Origin: JBCFBK01 sp038562555
GTDB taxonomy: Bacteria > Bacteroidota > Bacteroidia > Bacteroidales > Prolixibacteraceae
Direction of reading: 5' to 3'
Assembly (NCBI GenBank): GCA_038562555.1
Contig: JBCFBK010000036.1
Coordinates: 1 to 60,970 of the forward strand
Length of the DNA: 60,970 bases
Of this stretch, positions 1-9,406 are shown piece by piece (position 1 is the first letter of the stretch; every line of letters begins with the position of its first letter). Below the pieces are notes generated by a model. It was not told the origin of the DNA and ran no database searches. It worked only from the letters and a program-made list of their open reading frames with translations. The translations under genes were made by a program, and so were the position numbers.

Positions 1-63
1 ATTTTACTGCTGCTTCCCTGGTTGAAAAGGGTATATACAGAACATGCCTATCACAAAGAATAA
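1..63 (+). CDS. C-terminal end of a truncated gene (unknown product)
   Basis: Frame 1 is open from the first base and reads about 20 codons to a TAA at 61-63. The end is hydrophobic then basic (a leucine run, then WLKRVY), as at the C-terminus of a membrane protein. A strong hairpin follows directly, which supports a real gene end. The product cannot be identified from so little sequence. A chance open frame is possible. Confidence 0.4.
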   Translation: MLLLLPWLKRVYTEHAYHKE

Positions 64-65
64 TT

Positions 66-100
66 AAAAAAAGAAAGGGGTTTCGCCCCTTTCTTTTTTT
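66..100. terminator. bidirectional intrinsic terminator
   Basis: An A-rich/T-rich hairpin with a GAAAGGGG / CCCCTTTC core and a 5-base loop (TTTCG) is flanked by A and T runs on the two sides. It therefore gives a U-tract in both directions. It separates the truncated plus-strand gene from the end of the minus-strand acetyl-CoA synthetase gene, whose stop codon (99-101) lies at its edge. Confidence 0.85.
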
Positions 101-2012
101 ATGTTTTCTCCAGCTCCATCGAGCCCCCAATAATCTTTCCGACAACCTCTTCATCCAGCAACGTGGTTGTATCGCCAAAATCAGCGTAATCGCCTTCAGC
201 AATCTTACGCAGAATGCGGCGCATAATTTTACCACTTCTGGTTTTTGGCAATTCCGGCACGATCTGCACCACATCCGGCCTTGCCAGCGCACCGATAATC
301 TTGGTTACCCCTTGCTTAACGCTTTGCCTGATCCCTTCTTCTCCCCCCGTTGAAAGGGTTGGACATACTACAAAAGCGTATATACCCTGCCCCTTAATGG
401 GGTGAGGATAGCCAACAACGGCCGATTCATTGACCAGCGGATGCTCGTTAATGGCATTTTCAATTTCGGCAGTGCCCAGCCGGTGTCCGGAGACATTGAT
501 CACATCATCGACGCGGCCCAGAATCCGGTAATACCCGTCTTCGTCGCGCTTAACGCCATCACCGGTAAAATACAAATGTCTGAAGGTGGAAAAAAAGGTG
601 TCGCGGAACCGTTCATGATCCCCCCAGATTGTTCTGGCGATTCCCGGCCAGGGATATTTGATGCACAGGTTTCCTTCGACCGAATTGCCGGTTAATTCCT
701 GCCCGTCATCGTCAACGATCACCGGTTGTATGCCGGGCAGAGGCATGGTAGCGAAAGAAGGTTTTGTTGGCGTTATCCCGGCCAGCGGCGAGATCATAAT
801 ACCACCGGTCTCAGTTTGCCACCAGGTATCGACAATCGGACACCGGTTTTTTCCGACATGGTCATGATACCAGTGCCAGGCTTCCTCATTGATCGGCTCT
901 CCCACCGTGCCAAGTACCTTCAGCGACGATAAATCCTTTCCTTCCAGATACTTGTTCCCCAGCGAAAGCAGCGACCGGATAGCCGTTGGAGCCGTATAAA
1001 ACTGATTAACCCGGTGTTTGTCAACAATATCCCAAAAACGTCCTGCATCGGGCCAGGTAGGTGTGCCCTCGAACATCAGGGTGGTCGCACCGTTCAGCAA
1101 CGGACCATAAACAACGTACGAATGACCTGTTATCCAGCCGATATCGGCGGTACAGAAAAAAATGTCACCTCCGCTGTACTGAAATACGTTTTTAAAGGTA
1201 TAGGCCGAGAAAACCATGTAACCGCCAATCGTATGAACGATCCCCTTGGGCTTGCCCGTCGAGCCGGAGGTATATAAAATGAAAAGCGGATCCTCCGAAT
1301 CCATTTCTTCAGCAAGACATTCGACAGGCATGCCGTCGATCGCCTTATGCCACCAGATATCCCGCCCCACAACCATCGGAGCCTCGTTCTTTGCCCTTTT
1401 CAGCACAACCACAGTTTCAACCCCCGGACAAGTCTGGAGTGCCTCATCGGCTATCTCTTTCAAGGGAGTGATCTTTTCGCCCCGCAGTCCGCCGTCGGCA
1501 GTCAGCAGGATCTTTGCCCCGGCATCGTTAATGCGCTCCGACAAAGCGTTAGCTGAAAAACCCGCAAACACAACAGAATGAATCGCACCAATCCTGGCAC
1601 AGGCCAGTAAGGCAATTGCCAGTTCCGGAACCATGGGCATGTAAATGGCAACGCGATCCCCTTTTTTTACACCCAGACGTCGCAGGGTATTCGCAAATTT
1701 ATTCATCTCCTGATGCAATTCGCGGTAAGTCAGGCGACGGGGAACCTCGTCCGGTGAATTCGGTTCCCAGATAATCGCATCCTGATTGCCGTGCGTATAT
1801 AGGTTCTTCTCAAAAATATTCTCAGTCAGGTTCAATTTCCCGTTCAGATACCATTTAATATCCGGTCCGTCAAAGTTCCATTTCACGACCTGCTCCCACC
1901 GCTTACGCCAATAAAAGCCATCAGCCTGCTGTGCCCAGAATGCTTCCGTATTTGCCATGCTTTTCTGATACTCATGGAAATACCCCCCCAGGGTCTGAAT
2001 CTTGTTTATCAT
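99..2012 (-). CDS. acs: acetyl-CoA synthetase (AMP-forming)
   Basis: This cytoplasmic enzyme activates acetate with ATP and CoA to acetyl-CoA through an acetyl-AMP intermediate. The 637-residue protein has the usual Acs length and layout: an N-terminal cap (FWAQQADGFYWRKRW), the phosphate-binding loop YTSGSTGKPKG, the WWQTETGG signature of acetyl-CoA synthetases (narrower than general acyl-CoA synthetases), and the C-terminal PKTRSGKIMRR motif with the catalytic and regulatory lysine. It is monocistronic, ends in a strong terminator and starts at ATG 2012. Propionate could also be used, but the WWQTETGG motif and length fit acetate best. Confidence 0.95.
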   Translation of the reverse strand: MINKIQTLGGYFHEYQKSMANTEAFWAQQADGFYWRKRWEQVVKWNFDGPDIKWYLNGKLNLTENIFEKNLYTHGNQDAIIWEPNSPDEVPRRLTYRELHQEMNKFANTLRRLGVKKGDRVAIYMPMVPELAIALLACARIGAIHSVVFAGFSANALSERINDAGAKILLTADGGLRGEKITPLKEIADEALQTCPGVETVVVLKRAKNEAPMVVGRDIWWHKAIDGMPVECLAEEMDSEDPLFILYTSGSTGKPKGIVHTIGGYMVFSAYTFKNVFQYSGGDIFFCTADIGWITGHSYVVYGPLLNGATTLMFEGTPTWPDAGRFWDIVDKHRVNQFYTAPTAIRSLLSLGNKYLEGKDLSSLKVLGTVGEPINEEAWHWYHDHVGKNRCPIVDTWWQTETGGIMISPLAGITPTKPSFATMPLPGIQPVIVDDDGQELTGNSVEGNLCIKYPWPGIARTIWGDHERFRDTFFSTFRHLYFTGDGVKRDEDGYYRILGRVDDVINVSGHRLGTAEIENAINEHPLVNESAVVGYPHPIKGQGIYAFVVCPTLSTGGEEGIRQSVKQGVTKIIGALARPDVVQIVPELPKTRSGKIMRRILRKIAEGDYADFGDTTTLLDEEVVGKIIGGSMELEKT

Positions 2013-2334
2013 TTCACTCCAGTTTTTAGGTAAATTTGAATTTTCAACTATGCTAAATTAGTCTGAATAAAAATAATAAACAAGATCTTATGATTTACAA
2101 CCGTTTGTATTTATTATCGCTTCAAATGAATAATTTTAAATACTTTCTGTTTTTAGATGAGGGACGCGTAAAAAGCTTGCAAACCGTGCCGGGGCGTTTT
2201 ATAAAACATACTGCGTTTTAATGATAAATTGTGCCATTTATGACAACTTATTTTTAAATTTAGGAACAGAAACAGACCGAAAACTGATTTTTCTTCGTTT
2301 TGTAATTGAAATAAACTAAATTTAATGAACGCTT
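2013..2334. other. divergent intergenic region, no gene seen
   Basis: This 322-base AT-rich spacer lies between the divergent acs gene and the plus-strand NAD(P)-binding protein gene. It must hold both promoters. I see no open frame with coding character, no RNA gene and no convincing paired promoter boxes in the right orientation. Confidence 0.6.
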
Positions 2335-2994
2335 ATGGGATTAAGAGCTATCGTTACGGGTGCAACCGGATTAGTTGGGAACCGGCTTATACGAATACTT
2401 TTGGACGATATGCGGTTTGAAAGCGTCCATGTTCTGGTCCGGCGGCGTTCAGGGTTTGTTCACCCAAAGTTCACGGAGTATCTGATCAACTTTGAGAAGC
2501 CGGAAGAATGGGAACATCTGGTGGGCGGAGACATCTTGTTTTCGGCGATGGGCACCACCTTAAGCAAAGCGGGAAGCAAAGAAAACCAGTACCGGGTTGA
2601 TTTTACATATCAGTATCAGGTAGCGCAGGCGGCGTCTAAAAACGGTGTTTCTGACTTTGTACTTGTTTCCTCTGCAGGAGCAAAAAGAGACTCTGTTTTC
2701 TTTTACACGCAAATGAAAGGCCAGCTCGAAGAGGCCGTCCAGAAACTGAATTTTCAACGAATTTTTATCATGAGGCCCTCATTTCTGATGGGTACCCGGC
2801 AGGAAATACGACAGTCGGAAAAAGTCATTCAGGTTTTTGCCACGGTCATGACCCGTATTTTTTTTAGGAAGTATCGCCCGATCAGGGCCAGGATGGTGGC
2901 TCAGGCCATGATCAATGCTGTTTTCTTTAATGATGATGTAAGGGGCACAGTCATTTATGAGCCGGGAGAATTGTTTTACCTGGCAACAAGGTAG
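2335..2994 (+). CDS. NAD(P)-binding Rossmann oxidoreductase, HTATIP2/atypical SDR-like
   Basis: The 219-residue protein starts with a beta strand and the dinucleotide-binding glycine motif VTGATGLVGNRLI (GxxGxxG). It continues through an atypical-SDR fold with a VLVSSAGA strand and a Y..K-like pair (YTQMKGQLE) near residue 125. The MRPSFLMG strand is typical of the NmrA/HTATIP2-like group. A redox or epimerase role is inferred; no substrate can be assigned. It is followed 72 bases later by a small membrane protein gene on the same strand, so the two may be co-transcribed. Confidence 0.8.
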   Translation: MGLRAIVTGATGLVGNRLIRILLDDMRFESVHVLVRRRSGFVHPKFTEYLINFEKPEEWEHLVGGDILFSAMGTTLSKAGSKENQYRVDFTYQYQVAQAASKNGVSDFVLVSSAGAKRDSVFFYTQMKGQLEEAVQKLNFQRIFIMRPSFLMGTRQEIRQSEKVIQVFATVMTRIFFRKYRPIRARMVAQAMINAVFFNDDVRGTVIYEPGELFYLATR

Positions 2995-3066
2995 CGTCTC
3001 TTTTAATAAATGCGAACTAAAAGCCGGATTGTTCGTTTATGTATCATTATCTTAAAAGAAGAATCC

Positions 3067-3504
3067 ATGTATATTGGTTTGTTGCATTTGCATAATGTGC
3101 TTCGCTGGCTGATTATACTCGCCGCGTTAATTGTCCTGCTTAAATATTTTATCGGTTGGTTCAGTCAGAACAAGTGGCGGAAATCCGATCATACTTTGGG
3201 CATCGTATTCACCGGCCTTATCGATCTTCAGTTTCTTACGGGCATCGTCCTTTATTTCTTTGTAAGCCCCATCACAAAAACTGCCTTTCAGGATTTCGGA
3301 GCAGCTATGAAGAATGCGGATTTACGTTTCTATGCGGTTGAACACGCGCTGATGATGCTGATCGCCGTGGTACTGATCCATGTTGGCTGGTCGCGGTCGA
3401 AAAAGGCAGTAACCGACAGGGCCAAATTTGGCAGGGCGCTCGTCTTTTTTGGGCTCGCATACCTGCTGATCATGGTGTCAATTCCGTGGTCAAGGGTAAT
3501 CTGA
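3067..3504 (+). CDS. small four-helix membrane protein, cytochrome b561-like
   Basis: The 145-residue integral membrane protein has four hydrophobic segments. An upstream in-frame ATG exists at 3010, but the start at 3067 (MYIGLLHLHN) is preferred because it gives an immediate first transmembrane helix and removes a charged 19-residue leader. Histidines lie at helix ends (HLHN, EHALMM, LIHVG), a pattern compatible with heme binding, but no family signature proves this. It ends 5 bases from the end of the convergent acyl-CoA synthetase gene. Confidence 0.7.
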   Translation: MYIGLLHLHNVLRWLIILAALIVLLKYFIGWFSQNKWRKSDHTLGIVFTGLIDLQFLTGIVLYFFVSPITKTAFQDFGAAMKNADLRFYAVEHALMMLIAVVLIHVGWSRSKKAVTDRAKFGRALVFFGLAYLLIMVSIPWSRVI

Positions 3505-3509
3505 CAGGA

Positions 3510-5423
3510 TCAGCCCTTCAGCTTTCGCATCAGTTCGTTCAGATCGACACGCAGATTTAACCGGGGCAATTTAATTCCATTGCCTCTGCGGCGATCGGTC
3601 TTCGACAGGATGTAAATGTCATTAATCAGAGCCTTGTAATGCCTGACGAGAAAATGGCGCTTGAGTTTTAGCGTAGGCGAAAGCTCACCTGTAAGCGGTG
3701 ACCATTCTTCCACCACCAGACGGAAACGTTTGATCTCTTCGTGCTGTCCCAGGCTTTTATTGATCAGCTCAACTTCATGCTGAAATTGCTGCAGCACTTC
3801 TTTTTTACCGATCAGTTCGGTGTTGTCGCGGTAATGAATGTGACGTTCGGCACACCAGTCGTGCAAATAGTCAAAGTTAGGCGATATCAGTGCACTGGCA
3901 AATTTCTGATTTTCTCCAATCACCATGGCTTGTTCTATAAAAAAGGACTCCTTTAGTTTATTCTCGATCATTTGAGGAGCGATATATTTACCGCCCGACA
4001 TCTTGAACATCTCCTTTTTCCTGTCTGTAATTTTCAGGTATTTCCCTTCATCCAGGATCCCGATGTCTCCCGTATGGAACCATCCCTCTTCATCGATCAC
4101 CTGAGCGGTAAGTTCAGGGGCTTTATAGTATCCCTTCATCACCAGCGGTCCTTTGCAAAGGATTTCCCCGTCATCGGCTATTTTAACCTGTACGCCTGGC
4201 AAAACGGGTCCGACGGTACCAATTTTCATTTCGTTGGTAAGCGGATTGTTCACAGCAATGACCGGTGAAGTTTCCGTCAGTCCGTATCCCTCCAGCGCTT
4301 TCATCCCCGCCATGCCGAAGACCTTCAGTATCCGTGGCTGCAGGGCGGCTCCGCCGGACACAATGTAGGTGATGTTGCCTCCAAGCGCCTCTCGCCATTT
4401 CGAATAAACCAGCTTGTCGGCTATCGCATGCTGGAGCTTTCGGATCGGGTTCAGCTTCCGTTGGTAATCAAAGTGCCGCGTAAACCGGATGGCCCAGAAA
4501 TAGATCATTTTTTTCAAACCGCTAAACTCATTTCCTTTTGAGATAAAACCGTCATAGACGCGTTCCATAAGCCTTGGAACCGAATTAAACATATGAGGTT
4601 TTATTTCCCGGATAGCCGCGACGATCTGTCCCAGGTTGGCGACATAATAAATTCCCATTCCCTTGTACTGGAAATGATAATTTACACTGCGTTCATAGAC
4701 ATGACACAGTGGAAGAAAACTGATTACCCGGTGATCTTTTCCCAGATCATGAAGTTCGGCATGGGTCGTGAAATTGGAAACCAGGTTCCGGTGCGTTAAC
4801 ATCACTCCTTTTGGAACGCCGGTTGTACCCGATGTATAGATGAGTGTTACAACTTCTTCGGGGTCGATCGAATTTTTTATTTTGTCCAGTTCAGCAACCA
4901 GGCCGGCAGGACTGTTTTTTCCAAGATCAAGGATTTCCTGTACAGCCGGACAGTCTTCAATCCGGTCAAAACAGTAGATGCCCCGGATACTTTTTACGTG
5001 ACCGGCCACATGGCTCAGTTTTTCGTACAGCTTTTTATCACCGACAATTAAATACTGGGCTTCCGCGTGCCCGAGAATATACTGATATTCCTCATTGCTG
5101 ATCGTCGGATAAATGGGAACATGGATCAACCCGGCCATGGCCAGCCCCATGTCTGCGAAATTCCATTCCGGCCGGTTATTGGTCACCGTCGCCACTTTCG
5201 CTCCCGCCGTTAAACCCAGCGCCAACATCCCCAAGGCAAAATTCCTGGAATTTTCAACGTATTCGGCTGTCGAATAGGTATACCAGTCACCATTGTCTTT
5301 ACCGCCCAGGGCGTCCGCACGGGGAAATTCAGCCAGGCAGCGGTCGAGAATATCAAATGTCCGCGTTATATCATGCGTTTTTTTCACGGAATTCATGTTC
5401 AGTTCAGTTATAGTTTTAGTCAT
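3510..5423 (-). CDS. long-chain acyl-CoA synthetase (AMP-forming)
   Basis: The 637-residue member of the ANL adenylating superfamily has the P-loop LIYTSGTTGVPKGVMLTH, the acyl-AMP motif YGLTETSPV, and the hinge and lipid-site segment ITDRKKEMFKMSGGKYIAP. The FACL-type length and the insert between the P-loop and the YGLTETSP motif fit long-chain fatty acid activation for beta-oxidation or lipid synthesis. It lies 55 bases downstream of ccsBA on the same strand, so co-transcription is possible though functionally unrelated. Chain-length specificity is inferred. Confidence 0.9.
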   Translation of the reverse strand: MTKTITELNMNSVKKTHDITRTFDILDRCLAEFPRADALGGKDNGDWYTYSTAEYVENSRNFALGMLALGLTAGAKVATVTNNRPEWNFADMGLAMAGLIHVPIYPTISNEEYQYILGHAEAQYLIVGDKKLYEKLSHVAGHVKSIRGIYCFDRIEDCPAVQEILDLGKNSPAGLVAELDKIKNSIDPEEVVTLIYTSGTTGVPKGVMLTHRNLVSNFTTHAELHDLGKDHRVISFLPLCHVYERSVNYHFQYKGMGIYYVANLGQIVAAIREIKPHMFNSVPRLMERVYDGFISKGNEFSGLKKMIYFWAIRFTRHFDYQRKLNPIRKLQHAIADKLVYSKWREALGGNITYIVSGGAALQPRILKVFGMAGMKALEGYGLTETSPVIAVNNPLTNEMKIGTVGPVLPGVQVKIADDGEILCKGPLVMKGYYKAPELTAQVIDEEGWFHTGDIGILDEGKYLKITDRKKEMFKMSGGKYIAPQMIENKLKESFFIEQAMVIGENQKFASALISPNFDYLHDWCAERHIHYRDNTELIGKKEVLQQFQHEVELINKSLGQHEEIKRFRLVVEEWSPLTGELSPTLKLKRHFLVRHYKALINDIYILSKTDRRRGNGIKLPRLNLRVDLNELMRKLKG

Positions 5424-5478
5424 TACCTGTTTGCCGGTATCATTACCCGGACTTCACCCGTAAACAGTGGCTGGCCGG

Positions 5479-8400
5479 TTACACCTCCTGCCCGCTTTCT
5501 TCAAACTTCCTGAATTTGGCGTATGAAATCAAAGCCAGCGCGAATATAATTGCAGCAGCGGCATATACCGACCAGCTCACGCCGTCTACACTTCCTTTTC
5601 CATACGAGTGCATCCCGCTCAAGAAGTAATTCACACCGAAATAAGTCATGAGTACGGAACTGAAGCCAATCACGGTGGCAAGGTTATAATTGTAACGCCC
5701 CCGCAGCGAAGGGATCAGCCGCATATGGACCACAAAGGCGTAGATCAGAACCGTGATCAGTGCCCAGGTTTCCTTGGGATCCCAGCCCCAGTACCGCCCC
5801 CAGCTTTCATTAGCCCATACCCCGCCAAGGAATGTCCCGATGGTTAGCATGTACAGTCCCAGGGTTGCCGAAAGCTCACTGATAGTCGTCAGTTGTTCAA
5901 TGAAATGATCGGTCGTTTTCCTGTTACGCTCATTCATCTGGGCATAGAGGATCAGAACCAGAATACCCAAAAAGGCGCTCAGACCGATAAAACCATAACT
6001 GGCTGTTATGATGGCCACATGAATCAGTAACCAGTACGATTTGAGCACAGGTACCAGGTGTGTTATTTCAGGATTCATCCAGTTCAGGTGGGCCACAAAC
6101 AAAATGATCCCCGACAGGAACGCGGCTGTTCCCAGCACCATCGGATACTTTCGCCCAAACACGATACCAGCCAGCATGGAGGCCCAGGCTACGTAAACCA
6201 TCGACTCATACCCATTGCTCCAGGGTGCGTGCCCCGAAATATACCAGCGGACGATGAGGCCGGCCGTGTGGAACAAAAAGCCCGCGAAAATGAGCACCGT
6301 CCAGATCCTGGCCGTATTCCGGCTCATGGTCTTCTGCCTGAAAATATTCACGAACAAAACCGAAAGCAGGGCAAGTCCGGTAAGCAGGTACCAGGGAAAT
6401 ACCCGCTTAAACGGCTGAATTTTATTATAGGCCATCTCGGCCGACTTCTTTTGGGCAGACGGCAGAATAGCGGGACCAAATTTCTCCTGGAAAGCAGCGA
6501 TCGTGGCAATAATCTGCCGGGGCTTAACATCACCTCCGTCGCTTAGTGACTCACGCAGAAGCTGAAAACTCCGGTTCACGAACAGAGAATCCGACTGCGG
6601 ATATCCGGTCGGTTCACTGCCTGCTGCAAACCAGGCGTCGGTTTGGTTTACAGGCGGGAAGAAAGTGAAAAATTCACCGTTATAGACCATAAAACAGATA
6701 TTGACCCGTTCATCTGTATAAATCAGGTCCTTTTCAAGCTGATTCCTGAAAGCCGGCATTTTTCCATAAGCGGCTTGTACTTCACTGAGCAGTTTATAAT
6801 GGCTTTCCTGATCAAAAAAATCAACCGCTGCCGCATAATCGCCCGCGATGCCCAACTTCGCGCCGACCTCCTTTTCAACCTTAATCATCGGAACGGTCCG
6901 CCAAAGGTCCGGATAAAGGTGCATGCTCAGCACCACCTCCGAAGGCGACTTTCCGTAAAAAGCGGATTTGCGGCTCACTTTCCGGAGAATTTCTCCCGTT
7001 AGCGTCGACATGGGCTCGATGCGTCCGTCGCGCCCGTGTACCCACAGCTCTTCAAAGTCGGCCACCAGTTCCTTGTCCAACTCAGGAATGCCGGCCACCG
7101 CGGCTTCATTGCCTTTGGCCGGACCGGCGGTCATAAACAGGATAGTCAGTACCGCCACTGTCTTTGCCCCGCTTAACTCTTTCAGATGGCGGATCAGGTA
7201 GCTGAAATAAGAATTCTTATTCAGCATCGACATAATCATGCCCAGGGCCATTAAGAAATACCCGATATAAGTGATCAGCGAACCCCAAAAATCTTTGTTG
7301 ACCGACAATACCGTTCCGAGTTCATCCTGATCGTAGGATGACTGGTAAAAACGATACCCCCGGTATTTCAGGGTATTGTTCATAAAGACCCGAACATCGC
7401 GGTTGACATTTTTTTCCTCATCGATTAGCGTGATTTCGCTGGCAAACGAAGAAGGGCTTTCTGAACCAATATAGCGTTCGAGCTGAAAATCCCTTAAATG
7501 CAGACTGAATGGGATGGCGATGGGTTCAGAACCATAGGTGAGTTGTACAGGCGTCTGTCCGACCAGATGAGTTACCGGGTCACCGGTTTGCCCTCTTCGG
7601 CCAAATACGTTGACAATATTTTTGTGCTGTCCGTCCGATACTTCCACGATAACGGCGTCCTCTGGCGAATTCCCGGCAGCATCGCGTGTCACCCGGATCA
7701 GCGCCTGCGGATAAAACTTCTTGACCAGCAGCAGGTAATTATCGAATGCATACAGGTGCATCAGTTTCACGGCACCGCGTGTCCCTGCCGGCAATTGTTC
7801 CGGGGGGGTACCTCCCATCGATCTGATTTCCAGATCACGGTCGGCTGTCAGGTAAAGCGAATCGCCCTCCTGTTCAAAACGGATCCCGGCATCCGGACTG
7901 AAACCGACCACAGCACCTCCCAGATTTATTTTTTCTCCCGGCTGAAATACGAAACTTTCCATACCCTGTCCGGCGGAGATCACAAAGTCGATCAGCGGGG
8001 AGCCTCCGGGATGCGCAACCGGCGTCCGCACGGCGTTCTTGATAAACCCGACTGACTTAAATTTCACCGGTGTCCCGTTTATATCAACGGTTTCATTGAA
8101 CCGGCCGGAGGTCAGCTCCGAGAACAAGACCTTCTTTTTCACCTGCTGATCGCCGGCTTTGACGGTAAAATAACTGTCGGTCGAAACAATCGAGGAAGAC
8201 CGCTCCCCTTCGCGGATATGCATCATCCCTTCAAAGCTGATATAGCGCGTAATTGCCGCTCCAAGCACGATCAGAATAAACGACAGGTGAAAAATCCCAA
8301 CCGACAGTTTCCGCCGGGTGTAACTCTTATAACGTACAACATTGGCAACCAGACTTATTCCCAATAACAAAAAGACCGCTTCAAACCAATGAGTGTTGTA

Positions 8401-8532
8401 AACGAGGCCTTTGGCCGAATCTGTTCCCCAACTGCTTTCGATAAATGTTGCAATGGCCATCGAAAAAGCCATCACCAGCAACAAAAAACCCATAAATGGC
8501 ATGGAGATCAGGAACTGAACTATTTTCCGCAT
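5479..8532 (-). CDS. ccsBA: cytochrome c biogenesis protein, ResB-CcsA fusion
   Basis: The 1017-residue System II cytochrome c synthase has both halves in one chain. The N-terminal half is ResB/CcsB-like: two early membrane helices, a large periplasmic part, and another helix near residue 430. After a hydrophilic linker containing PELDKELVADFEELWVHG, a multi-helix CcsA part carries the heme-handling WWD motif (WGRYWGWDPKETWALI, about residues 910-925). Conserved histidines lie in flanking helices (HLNWMNP, LLIHVAI, FVVHMR). It transports heme across the membrane and attaches it to apocytochromes c. Such fusions are known in Bacteroidota and Epsilonproteobacteria. Confidence 0.92.
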   Translation of the reverse strand: MRKIVQFLISMPFMGFLLLVMAFSMAIATFIESSWGTDSAKGLVYNTHWFEAVFLLLGISLVANVVRYKSYTRRKLSVGIFHLSFILIVLGAAITRYISFEGMMHIREGERSSSIVSTDSYFTVKAGDQQVKKKVLFSELTSGRFNETVDINGTPVKFKSVGFIKNAVRTPVAHPGGSPLIDFVISAGQGMESFVFQPGEKINLGGAVVGFSPDAGIRFEQEGDSLYLTADRDLEIRSMGGTPPEQLPAGTRGAVKLMHLYAFDNYLLLVKKFYPQALIRVTRDAAGNSPEDAVIVEVSDGQHKNIVNVFGRRGQTGDPVTHLVGQTPVQLTYGSEPIAIPFSLHLRDFQLERYIGSESPSSFASEITLIDEEKNVNRDVRVFMNNTLKYRGYRFYQSSYDQDELGTVLSVNKDFWGSLITYIGYFLMALGMIMSMLNKNSYFSYLIRHLKELSGAKTVAVLTILFMTAGPAKGNEAAVAGIPELDKELVADFEELWVHGRDGRIEPMSTLTGEILRKVSRKSAFYGKSPSEVVLSMHLYPDLWRTVPMIKVEKEVGAKLGIAGDYAAAVDFFDQESHYKLLSEVQAAYGKMPAFRNQLEKDLIYTDERVNICFMVYNGEFFTFFPPVNQTDAWFAAGSEPTGYPQSDSLFVNRSFQLLRESLSDGGDVKPRQIIATIAAFQEKFGPAILPSAQKKSAEMAYNKIQPFKRVFPWYLLTGLALLSVLFVNIFRQKTMSRNTARIWTVLIFAGFLFHTAGLIVRWYISGHAPWSNGYESMVYVAWASMLAGIVFGRKYPMVLGTAAFLSGIILFVAHLNWMNPEITHLVPVLKSYWLLIHVAIITASYGFIGLSAFLGILVLILYAQMNERNRKTTDHFIEQLTTISELSATLGLYMLTIGTFLGGVWANESWGRYWGWDPKETWALITVLIYAFVVHMRLIPSLRGRYNYNLATVIGFSSVLMTYFGVNYFLSGMHSYGKGSVDGVSWSVYAAAAIIFALALISYAKFRKFEESGQEV

Positions 8533-8794
8533 GAAAGAACCGTTTTAGATTTCGCTGTAAAATAACAATTTTGTCATCACAAAAAAAATGCATGCTCGAT
8601 TTGCTGCATGCTCATTAACATTTTCGAGCGGCTTTGGTTGTCTGTCGGCGTGCGTTTTAACATTCGGCGAGGAATTCCCGCCGGTCAACGAATAAAATTT
8701 GACATGCGAAAAAGATGTCATTGCTTTGTTCCGTAAACACGCCGAATCTAACGATCTAAACAGCTCATGTCTAATCATCTAATTCATTGAAACC

Positions 8795-9406
8795 ATGAAA
8801 GCAAAAATTATCATTCCGGTCATAGCCCTGCTCCTTTTTCTTTCCGGCTGCGTTGTCTTTTCATTTTATCCACTTTACACCGATAACGATCTGTTCGCCA
8901 ATGATCTGCTGGTTGGTGAATGGGTGGATGGTGACTCAGCAGTCTGGAAATTCGACTTTCATTACAACGGCAGGGAGTTGCCCGAAAACAGAGACAGCAC
9001 GGCCTTTATCCTTCGGATCAAAGAAAAAGGCTCGACCGATTTTGAAGAGGCGAAAATGATGATCCATATCGTGAAACTTGGCGGAACTTATTTTCTCGAC
9101 TTTTACGCATCGGATTACCTGGATACACAGGACCTGAACTTACGGGATTTTCACCTGATGCCGGTACACAGCTTTGCCAAACTCGATATCAAGGGAGACA
9201 AGGCAGTCATTCGCTGGTTCAATCCGGAATGGCTTCAGGACTTAATTAAACAAAACCGGATCCGCATTCATCATGAACGCAACGACGACTATATTCTGTT
9301 GACAGCTCAGACCGCCGAACTACAAAAGTTTGTCTTAAAATACGTAAATTCGGCCGAAGCATTCGACGAAGGGTTGGATGCAAAACTTCACCGGATAAGA
9401 AAATGA
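8795..9406 (+). CDS. predicted lipoprotein of unknown function
   Basis: The 203-residue protein has a type II signal peptide: basic start MKAK, hydrophobic core, and lipobox LSGC with the acylated cysteine at residue 19. The rest is beta-rich (for example LLVGEWVDGDSAVWKF and GGTYFLDFY), with no catalytic motif that I recognise. Its TGA overlaps the ATG of the LytS-type kinase by the ATGA arrangement, so the two are translationally coupled and probably act in the same signalling unit, perhaps as an envelope sensor. That role is inference. Confidence 0.75.
   Translation: MKAKIIIPVIALLLFLSGCVVFSFYPLYTDNDLFANDLLVGEWVDGDSAVWKFDFHYNGRELPENRDSTAFILRIKEKGSTDFEEAKMMIHIVKLGGTYFLDFYASDYLDTQDLNLRDFHLMPVHSFAKLDIKGDKAVIRWFNPEWLQDLIKQNRIRIHHERNDDYILLTAQTAELQKFVLKYVNSAEAFDEGLDAKLHRIRK

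Noticed and set aside
6058..6546. A 162-codon plus-strand open frame
   Set aside because: It lies antisense within the ccsBA gene and reads as low-complexity H/R/P-rich sequence typical of a shadow frame.
8545..8778. A 77-codon minus-strand frame in the spacer before the 8795 lipoprotein gene
   Set aside because: It overlaps the upstream region of ccsBA, has no signal, domain or plausible start context, and is more likely leader or promoter DNA.
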